Below, piece after piece: positions 1 to 3,623 of a DNA stretch of 5,116 nt. How positions within the stretch are numbered: position 1 is the first letter of the stretch; each line of letters opens with the position of its first letter. The translations under genes were made by a program, and so were the position numbers. The DNA is from Candidatus Brocadiaceae bacterium (GTDB lineage Bacteria; Planctomycetota; Brocadiia; Brocadiales; Bathyanammoxibiaceae), in contig JASEHG010000142.1 of assembly GCA_030018855.1 (NCBI GenBank), forward strand, positions 1 to 5,116, given 5' to 3'. Under the pieces are notes generated by a model. That model saw only the letters and a list, made by a program, of their open reading frames with translations, searched no databases and was not told the DNA's origin.

Positions 1-174
1 GAGTTCGTAGCTTGCCTTAGACATCCTCACCACCCCTTTTTCATGGACGTCGGCATGCCTCTTTTCCACCTTCCTTATGGCCTTCTCCTTGGGAGGGGCC
101 GTAGCCGCCCCTGCCTGCCCACATGCAAGTAGGAGGATAAATACTATGAACAACATTAACTTCACTACTTTCAT
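1..174 (-). CDS. RND efflux periplasmic adaptor (membrane fusion protein), N-terminal fragment
   Basis: This is the first 58 codons of a gene that runs off the left edge of the window. The ATG at 172-174 is preceded by AAAAGGA with a 6-nt spacer, a good ribosome binding site. The product starts with two lysines (K2, K5) and a hydrophobic run at about residues 6-17, followed by LLLAC with Cys18. This resembles a lipobox; cleavage after the later Ala-Ala (near residue 24) by ordinary signal peptidase is the alternative. A charged linker rich in Lys, Glu and His follows, then the segment GVVRMSKASYEL, which resembles the entry strand of CzcB/CusB-type HlyD adaptors. The gene lies downstream of a TolC-family gene on the same strand, the usual partner, 210 bp away. 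The role (bridging the inner-membrane RND pump and the outer-membrane channel) is inferred from context and this short N-terminus; no barrel-sandwich or lipoyl domain is visible here. Confidence 0.72.
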   Translation of the reverse strand, partial: MKVVKLMLFIVFILLLACGQAGAATAPPKEKAIRKVEKRHADVHEKGVVRMSKASYEL

Positions 175-230
175 AATTATTCCTTTTCTAAGACTTCTGA
201 AAAACTCTGATGATGGAATCCGCCACAGCA

Positions 231-350
231 CTCCCTCCCCCTTGAGGGGGGAGGGTAGGGTGGGGGTGATTGTGAATCGCCTGGTAGGGGCACGTTGCAA
301 CGTGCCCCTACATCACCCTCCCCTTCCCCTTCCCCTCAAGGGAGGGGGGA
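231..350. repeat. Snap-back G/C-tract repeat between the channel and adaptor genes
   Basis: The 210-bp gap between the two efflux genes holds a nested inverted repeat. The outer arms are G-rich 231-270 and C-rich 312-350. They match imperfectly, share the word GGGTGAT / ATCACCC (264-270 and 312-318), and each contains a CCCTTGAGGGG-like sub-palindrome. The inner part is the perfect palindrome listed separately. There is no ORF, terminal transposon repeat or evident target duplication. It is probably a non-autonomous palindromic repeat of the kind scattered in intergenic spaces; as RNA it would fold into a long hairpin that could damp expression of the downstream adaptor or protect the upstream mRNA. 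The function is inference. Confidence 0.7.
285..310. repeat. Perfect 26-bp palindrome, TAGGGGCA family, copy 1
   Basis: The half-site TAGGGGCACGTTG is followed directly by its exact reverse complement with no loop. It sits at the centre of the larger snap-back element. A related hairpin with the same TAGGGGCA end occurs at 1722-1748, upstream of the channel gene, so this is a repeated word in this genome and not a one-off operator. Confidence 0.85.
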
Positions 351-384
351 AAATTAAAGCAACTTATAGACTTTTTTGGAGTTC

Positions 385-1677
385 TCATTCTACGAGCCTC
401 CTGGTGGCTGCCTTTTCCAGGTCCACTATAGCCCGGTAGTAATCCAGCAGGGCCTCCAGGTAAGAGATTTTTGCCTCTATGAGATTATTCTGGAGGAGGA
501 CAAACTCTACGAACCCAACCTTTCCTTCCGTATAGGTAAGCTCGTTGAGTTTGAGGCTTTCCGCCATCTCAGGGATGATACCCTCGTAGGCCTCCAGTCC
601 TTTCTGAGAGGCAAGAAAGACCTCGTAAGCACTCTGCACCTCCTTGCGTATCTGGAGGTGTTTATTTTCCAAATTAAGCCTGGCGGCCTCCTTGCTGGCA
701 CCGGCCTTCTGGAGCTCTCCCTGTTTCCTGTCTATAAGCGGCAGGGGTATGGAGATACCACCTCCTACTATCCTCTGTGTGCCCTCTTCCCTGCCCACAA
801 ACCCCGATAACGAAGGGTTGGGTATCCTCTGGGACTTCAGGAGGCCTATCTCCAGGTCTGCCCTCTCCACCTCCCGCTCTACGGCCTTCAGGTCAGGTCT
901 GGTCTGCAGTGCCCCTTTTATTAAGCCGGGCAGGTCTGGTCTCATTGCCGCGTATCCCAATTCTCCAGTGGGTTCCAGGGGGTGGTCTTCTGGCAGGGCG
1001 AGGAGTAGTTTTAGACCCAGTAGACTGCTGGCGTATCCACCCGAAGCGACCTGGTAGTCCCTCCTGGCCCGGTTGTACTGTATGTTAGCCGTGTTCAGTT
1101 CCAGGATGGTTGCCGCCCCTTCTTTAAACTTTAACTGCATGGCCTCTCTTAGTCTCTCGTAGAGTCCCTGGATGGTCTGTCTTGCCTCTAATACCTTCTT
1201 CAAGGCAAGTACCTCGTAAAAGTTTTTCTTCACCCTGGCGGTGATATCCCACTCCAGGGTCTCCACCTCTGCCGTTACCTTCTCCAGATTCTTCTCTGCC
1301 ACAGAAATCCCTTTGCCCCTCTGACCGGCTATACGGAACTCTTGGGAGAGGGTAATAGCATAGTCCGTACTCCTGGCGTTTTCATTTGTAATGTGCCTCT
1401 CCCATATCTCTGTCCCTACAGTCGGGTTGGAGGGCAGTAGCAGGGAGGCCTTCCTGAGGTCTCCCCTGGCCTCTTCAAGCCGCTGTCGGAAGGCCTGGAG
1501 TTCCAGATTGTTTTCCAGGGCCTTCTGGACGGCCTCTTTGAGGCCTATCCTCTCGGCACAGTCCGCCTGAGGCGGATTACCAATACCCATAGCCAGGAGA
1601 AGACACAGGATACAGGACACAGAATACAGGCTACGGGATTCTGGATTCAGAATCCTGTATTCAGACTTCTTAGACAT
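385..1677 (-). CDS. TolC-family outer-membrane efflux protein (CzcC/CusC-like)
   Basis: This 430-residue protein has the length and character of outer-membrane factors of RND metal-efflux systems. It shows two similar halves (about residues 45-235 and 255-425), each a long amphipathic helical region with the heptad-like Leu/Glu/Lys/Arg pattern of OEP domains. Typical motifs are IGLKEAVQKALENNLEL near residues 44-60, TRPDLKAVEREVERA in the start of the second half, and GGGISIPLPLIDRKQGE, the strand-turn segment common in CzcC proteins. It would form the trimeric channel through the outer membrane. The ATG at 1675-1677 has AAGGAG seven bases upstream, so this start is well supported. Residues 1-41 form a signal peptide with a hydrophobic core at 17-33 and likely cleavage after Asp-Cys-Ala (39-41). 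Unusually, this signal peptide is largely encoded by repeat words (1604-1662 and 1561-1577). The substrate is not determinable; heavy metals are suggested by the CzcC likeness and the Cys/His-rich neighbour. Confidence 0.93.
   Translation of the reverse strand: MSKKSEYRILNPESRSLYSVSCILCLLLAMGIGNPPQADCAERIGLKEAVQKALENNLELQAFRQRLEEARGDLRKASLLLPSNPTVGTEIWERHITNENARSTDYAITLSQEFRIAGQRGKGISVAEKNLEKVTAEVETLEWDITARVKKNFYEVLALKKVLEARQTIQGLYERLREAMQLKFKEGAATILELNTANIQYNRARRDYQVASGGYASSLLGLKLLLALPEDHPLEPTGELGYAAMRPDLPGLIKGALQTRPDLKAVEREVERADLEIGLLKSQRIPNPSLSGFVGREEGTQRIVGGGISIPLPLIDRKQGELQKAGASKEAARLNLENKHLQIRKEVQSAYEVFLASQKGLEAYEGIIPEMAESLKLNELTYTEGKVGFVEFVLLQNNLIEAKISYLEALLDYYRAIVDLEKAATRRLVE
1561..1577. 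repeat. TCCGCCTSAGGCGGA palindrome, copy 1, inside the channel gene
   Basis: The word GTCCGCCTGAGGCGGAT has seven-base arms around a central G, plus a G-T pair outside. It matches the copies at 1977-1993 and 2463-2479. Here it lies within coding sequence: read on the minus strand it encodes Pro-Pro-Gln-Ala-Asp (residues 35-39) just before the predicted signal-peptidase site of the channel protein. In this orientation it adds no stop codon. Confidence 0.85.
1604..1662. repeat. Low-complexity CCTGTATTCTG-type word cluster in the channel gene 5' end
   Basis: This 59-bp stretch is made of degenerate repeats of ACAGGATACAGGACACAGAA-like words. GAATACAGG at 1622-1630 is inverted as CCTGTATTC at 1654-1662. 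An 8-bp hairpin, GGATTCTG (1636-1643) with CAGAATCC (1648-1655) and loop GATT, lies between them. Such words are usually intergenic in environmental genomes; here they encode residues 6-25 of the TolC-family protein, covering most of the n-region and the start of the hydrophobic core of its signal peptide. The hairpin falls close to the start codon and could also affect initiation. Confidence 0.7.
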
Positions 1678-1713
1678 TTTTTGTCTCCTTGAAATTCTGC
1701 CAAAAAAGACTTG

Positions 1714-1752
1714 TCCTGATAGTAGGGGCAGGGTAACCCTGCCCCTACAGGA
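1714..1752. repeat. TAGGGGCA-family hairpin, copy 2, upstream of the channel gene
   Basis: The arms GTAGGGGCAGGG (1722-1733) and its exact reverse complement (1737-1748) enclose a 3-nt loop, a very stable stem. A short outer pair TCCTG (1714-1718) / CAGGA (1748-1752) nearly extends it. It ends about 37 bp before the channel gene start, so it would lie in the mRNA between the Cys/His-rich gene and the channel gene. No U-run follows on the minus strand, so it is not a classical terminator. It shares its outer word with the palindrome at 285-310. Confidence 0.82.
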
Positions 1753-1976
1753 TAGGTGTATCCACTGCCAAAAAGGGCAGATTCACCAGCTAATATAGCG
1801 GACAGGTCTAAGGAAAGGCCGTGCGGATGGCGGGGCCACTCCCGGCAAACTCGTCCTGGGCGAAGCCGAAGGAAAGGTAGTCCGGGTGTGAGGTCACTGA
1901 GGGCATGGGGGTATCTACATGAGGTGGAGGTCTCCACCAGTTTGATACCTTCCAGGCACCCTGGACCGGGCCCTAT
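1753..1976. other. Unassigned spacer between the Cys/His-rich gene and the channel gene
   Basis: Together with the flanking palindromes this is a 306-bp gap inside the presumed operon. No convincing gene is visible: a minus-strand reading frame is open from 1937 to 1647, but it lacks a ribosome site, is rich in Pro, Arg and Gly, and overlaps the real channel start. Small hairpins can be drawn: CTGCC (1765-1769) / GGCAG (1776-1780), and a two-stem structure at 1910-1949. The word CTTCGGCTTCGCCCAGGACG on the minus strand near 1853-1872 resembles repeat words found dispersed in other genomes. I could not match the stretch to a known riboswitch, RNase P RNA, tmRNA or SRP RNA. Confidence 0.5.
1910..1949. 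other. Two-stem hairpin in the operon spacer
   Basis: The outer arms GGTATC (1910-1915) and GATACC (1944-1949) enclose asymmetric internal loops and an inner stem GGTGG (1923-1927) / CCACC (1934-1938) with a six-base loop. The inner arms can be extended by two further pairs if the loop tightens to two bases. The arrangement is compact and may be a structured RNA piece of the efflux mRNA or another decayed repeat; sequence alone does not decide. Confidence 0.4.
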
Positions 1977-1993
1977 GTCCGCCTCAGGCGGAC
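1977..1993. repeat. TCCGCCTSAGGCGGA palindrome, copy 2, over a stop codon
   Basis: GTCCGCCTCAGGCGGAC is a perfect palindrome with 8-bp arms around a central C. On the minus strand the frame of the Cys/His-rich gene reads TCC GCC TGA, so the palindrome supplies the last two residues (Ser, Ala) and the stop codon. Its insertion or expansion there may have set the present C-terminus of that protein. Confidence 0.85.
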
Positions 1994-2274
1994 TCGGGCG
2001 GTTGGAAGATACTCTCTGACAGGAATGCAGGTAGGAAAGAATGGCTCTTTAGTGAGGCCAGTCCTGAAAGGCTGGCGGGAGATAAAGGCCACCCGTTACT
2101 TGACTCTACCGTAAAGTGGTGGGAAAAGGTACAGCATAGGGGACAGTGGTGTATCGGCTGGGAGGCATCCATGGGGCAATGGTGGTCTTCGCAATGGGGG
2201 ATTGCCACCTCTGGCAATGTTATAAACATTATCACCAGCCCCATTAAGAGTCGCCATATCCCGTATGTTTGCAT
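1984..2274 (-). CDS. Small exported Cys/His-rich protein, putative metal-binding efflux accessory
   Basis: This 96-residue protein has a hydrophobic N-terminal segment (about residues 7-25) that looks like a signal peptide or anchor. A Cys/His cluster follows: His27-Cys28, His31-His32-Cys33, His42-His43-Cys44-Pro-Leu-Cys47-Cys48, and His52-His53. A Ser/Pro/Leu-rich stretch ends in IFQPPES. This layout (leader, HCP-LC-type motif, terminal Pro-Pro) recalls small periplasmic proteins encoded at the head of CzcCBA-type operons, including DUF2946-like ones, but I cannot assign a family with certainty. The ATG at 2272-2274 has GAGGAG with a 7-nt spacer; a GTG at 2388 would add 38 residues read through repeats and lacks a ribosome site, so it was not chosen. 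A promoter about 127 bp upstream makes this the first gene of the efflux operon. Binding or sensing of a metal in the periplasm is inferred from composition and position. Confidence 0.72.
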   Translation of the reverse strand: MQTYGIWRLLMGLVIMFITLPEVAIPHCEDHHCPMDASQPIHHCPLCCTFSHHFTVESSNGWPLSPASLSGLASLKSHSFLPAFLSESIFQPPESA

Positions 2275-2311
2275 AGGGTTACTCCTCAATACCATCCCTT
2301 CGGCTTCGCTC

Positions 2312-2370
2312 AGGTGTAGCGTACGAGCAAGCTCATACGCCTCGTTCCAGAATACTCCAACGCTACACCT
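2312..2370 (-). promoter_or_regulatory. Stem-loop in the 5' leader of the efflux operon
   Basis: AGGTGTAGCGT (2312-2322) is the exact reverse complement of 2360-2370. Directly inside, ACGAG (2323-2327) pairs with CTCGT (2341-2345), giving 16 bp interrupted by a 14-nt bulge on one side. A competing local hairpin, GCGTA-C-GAGC-AA-GCTC-A-TACGC (2319-2340), uses part of the same bases. In the mRNA this lies between the predicted start point (about 2402) and the ribosome site near 2281-2288. Two exclusive folds in a leader suggest possible regulation, but the adjoining word CCCTTCGGCTTCGCTCAGG also looks like a dispersed repeat, so a decayed repeat is an equal alternative. Confidence 0.55.
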
Positions 2371-2408
2371 CTTCCTCTCAGGGGTCACATAGCATCTTTA
2401 CTCACAGA

Positions 2409-2437
2409 ATTTTACATTCGCATTAGCAGGATGTCAA
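2409..2437 (-). promoter_or_regulatory. Predicted sigma70-type promoter of the efflux operon
   Basis: On the minus strand, TTGACA (2432-2437) is followed by exactly 17 bases and then TAAAAT (2409-2414): a perfect -35 and a 5-of-6 -10. Transcription would start near 2401-2403 and give a leader of about 127 nt before the Cys/His-rich gene. The 17-bp spacing is not the 19-20 bp typical of MerR-controlled metal promoters, and no clear operator palindrome overlaps the hexamers. Confidence 0.72.
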
Positions 2438-2450
2438 GAAGTTTTATGCC

Positions 2451-2522
2451 TTATGGAGTCCAGTCCGCCTCAGGCGGATGTCGCTGGGAATTGTCCATTG
2501 ACACGGTCAATGGACTCCATAA
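2451..2522. repeat. Nested, competing inverted repeats between the two operons
   Basis: TTATGGAGTCCA (2451-2462) is the exact reverse complement of 2511-2522. Inside, GTCCATTGA (2493-2501) pairs exactly with TCAATGGAC (2507-2515) around loop CACGG. Bases 2511-2515 belong to both stems, so the two folds exclude one another. The element starts 36 bp after the stop of the DUF2284 gene and ends 13 bp short of the next promoter, a position suited to ending or protecting the upstream transcript. No U-run follows on either strand, so a simple intrinsic terminator is not supported. Confidence 0.65.
2463..2479. repeat. TCCGCCTSAGGCGGA palindrome, copy 3, intergenic
   Basis: GTCCGCCTCAGGCGGAT has the same 15-base core as the copies at 1561-1577 and 1977-1993. 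It lies in the loop region of the larger inverted repeat at 2451-2522, directly after its left arm. This is the only one of the three copies outside coding sequence. Confidence 0.85.
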
Positions 2523-2557
2523 AGAACGTATATGCAAGATAAGCCCTCCCTCCTATT

Positions 2558-3151
2558 TTAATCCAGTAGCAAGAGGCCAAAATATTTCACGTACTCCCCC
2601 TTCTCCTCCAGAAAACTTACCGTGAAGCCGTTGTTCCGGATAGTCTGGAAGACGTCTATCCCGCAGGCCTCCATGGCGGGTCGGGCCTTCTCTGGTATGA
2701 GACAGGGGCCTTCCTCTGGACAAACACCAGGGCCGCCACCTGATGGGGCACACAAGGGGCAAGGCCCTGCACCCATAACAAAGGCCTTATGGTAGCCTGC
2801 CAGGGTGACCTCCCTCTCCAGCTTAAGTAGCATCTCCTTGAAGTCCCGTCCGGGCGGCTGGCCTTCTATCAACATGGCACTGGTATAACACCTGAGTATC
2901 TTCCTGGTCTCTTCGTAGGCGGGGGCAAAGGGTGGACATGTCTTGCTCTTGCCGTACTGTGGGCATCCGAAGCGGCACTTGAGCTGTACCCAGGGCTCCA
3001 CTACCACGCTGGAGACGTCTATAACCTTTGCCTCCGTGGCCCCGAGGCGTTCCGCCTCTTCACAGAGGGCGTTTAATGTCCGTATCCCATTAACTAAACC
3101 TTTTGGGCTATTTTCCATAAGTCCAAAAGCCACTCTTTCCAGTCCACTCAT
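2558..3151 (-). CDS. DUF2284 family Cys-rich putative metal-binding protein
   Basis: This 197-residue soluble protein has no signal peptide. Its cysteines form two groups: Cys59-x3-Cys63-x8-Cys72 in the segment CRFGCPQYGKSKTCPPF, and Cys131-x2-Cys134-x9-Cys144-x5-Cys150 in a Gly/Pro-rich loop, with Cys163 in the helix ARPAMEACGIDV. This pattern is that of the DUF2284 predicted metal-binding proteins of anaerobic bacteria and archaea and suggests an iron-sulfur or zinc site; no enzymatic role is established from the sequence. The ATG at 3149-3151 overlaps the preceding stop as TAATG, which favours coupled translation. An internal ATG at codon 12 is possible, as neither start has a strong ribosome site. 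It ends the presumed hemB operon, so a link with tetrapyrrole or metal handling is conceivable but only inferred. Confidence 0.85.
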   Translation of the reverse strand: MSGLERVAFGLMENSPKGLVNGIRTLNALCEEAERLGATEAKVIDVSSVVVEPWVQLKCRFGCPQYGKSKTCPPFAPAYEETRKILRCYTSAMLIEGQPPGRDFKEMLLKLEREVTLAGYHKAFVMGAGPCPLCAPSGGGPGVCPEEGPCLIPEKARPAMEACGIDVFQTIRNNGFTVSFLEEKGEYVKYFGLLLLD

Positions 3152-3363
3152 TATTTCGCAACAAGGGGCATTTCAATATCCAGGTGTGAAATTTCTTTCA
3201 AGGAATAACGGAGGCTTACTTCCAGAATTTCTATACCCAAGAGCTCACCTTTGGGTCCCAGGTCAAGGATTAGGCCTTCTTTAATTTCTTCATTCCTGGC
3301 AAATGGCCCTTCTTTTAGCTTGATATACATGGCATCCGCCTGTGGGTCGTAGGTAATCCTCAT
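3151..3363 (-). CDS. DUF2283 family small protein, antitoxin-like
   Basis: This 70-residue protein begins MRITYDPQADAMYIKL, the signature opening of DUF2283, and continues with a Gly-Leu-Ile-Leu-Asp-Leu strand and LLGIEILEVS, the usual end of that domain; the last 20 or so residues are an extra tail. The start overlaps the DUF4258 stop as ATGA, and AAAGGAAAGAG precedes it, so the two are translated together. DUF2283 genes are often found next to DUF4258 genes, and the pair has the appearance of a type II toxin-antitoxin module with the toxin-like gene first. Neither activity nor DNA binding can be seen here, so antitoxin is a context-based suggestion. Confidence 0.85.
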   Translation of the reverse strand: MRITYDPQADAMYIKLKEGPFARNEEIKEGLILDLGPKGELLGIEILEVSLRYSLKEISHLDIEMPLVAK

Positions 3364-3587
3364 ATCTCTTTCCTTTCCCAGATAATGGTAATTATTATAA
3401 CTCTAGTGCCTTCTCTGGCAAGAACCACCTTAAGCCTACCTTCAGGAAAAGTTCTAAAAGCTAAGTCCCGATTTCTGTAACCCTTACCGGTCTCTTCTGG
3501 TGATTCTATGGTTTTTATAACCATTGCCTCCGTAACGTTTCTTAGTTGCATTCGTTCAAGGGCATGGGCTGTATAGATATATTGCAT
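3360..3587 (-). CDS. DUF4258 family small protein, RelE/BrnT-like toxin candidate
   Basis: The 75-residue product begins with an aromatic strand, then HALERMQLRNVTEAMVIKTI (from residue 8), the diagnostic His-x3-Arg helix of DUF4258, then a Pro-Glu turn, an Arg-rich strand and the paired strands RLKVVLAREG and RVIIITI. This helix-plus-sheet order is like that of small RelE/BrnT-fold proteins. No classical catalytic set can be verified. The ATG at 3585-3587 has only a weak AGAG site, so expression may rely on read-through from hemB 33 bp upstream. Together with the overlapping DUF2283 gene it forms a toxin-antitoxin-like pair; a housekeeping regulator role is not excluded. Confidence 0.85.
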   Translation of the reverse strand: MQYIYTAHALERMQLRNVTEAMVIKTIESPEETGKGYRNRDLAFRTFPEGRLKVVLAREGTRVIIITIIWERKEI

Positions 3588-3597
3588 TAATTACTCT

Positions 3598-3623
3598 AGA
3601 AAAGTAGCCCCTCTTACGGGCTA
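3598..3623 (-). terminator. Weak stem-loop at the hemB stop codon
   Basis: TAGCCC and GGGCTA (3605-3610 and 3618-3623) enclose a seven-base loop. On the minus strand the stem is followed by CTTTTCT, a modest U-run. The hemB TAG stop is the first three bases of the stem. A six-pair stem with a broken U-run would at best cause partial termination, thereby lowering expression of the three small genes that follow. Confidence 0.4.

Noticed and set aside
231..350. Insertion sequence
   Set aside because: No transposase frame, no defined terminal repeats with target duplication; it is only 120 bp of nested palindrome.
77..1088. Plus-strand open frames opposite the adaptor and channel genes
   Set aside because: They are antisense shadows of strong minus-strand genes or of G/C-tract repeats, with no recognisable protein features or ribosome sites.
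1604..1662. CRISPR-like or tandem array
   Set aside because: The words are degenerate, of unequal length and inside coding sequence; there are no regular unique spacers.
1647..1937. Minus-strand open frame of 96 codons between the two efflux-operon genes
   Set aside because: It has no ribosome binding site, an implausible Pro/Arg/Gly-rich composition, runs through a repeat hairpin and overlaps the well-supported channel start in another frame.
1750..1976. Possible cobalamin, SAM or molybdenum-cofactor riboswitch, or RNase P RNA, in the operon spacer
   Set aside because: Short resemblances such as GGTGGAG and GGAAAGGTAGTCCGGG were compared with remembered consensus patterns; the ordered conserved boxes of these RNAs are not present.
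2275..2388. GTG-initiated 38-residue extension of the Cys/His-rich protein
   Set aside because: The extension is read through palindromic repeats and lacks a ribosome site, while the ATG at 2274 has GAGGAG at ideal spacing directly before a signal-peptide-like segment.
2409..2437. MerR-family metal-responsive operator at the efflux promoter
   Set aside because: The hexamer spacing is 17 bp, not 19-20 bp, and no dyad lies between the hexamers.
2451..2522. Intrinsic terminator for the hemB operon
   Set aside because: The stem is long, but no U-run follows on the minus strand, so it does not meet the usual form.
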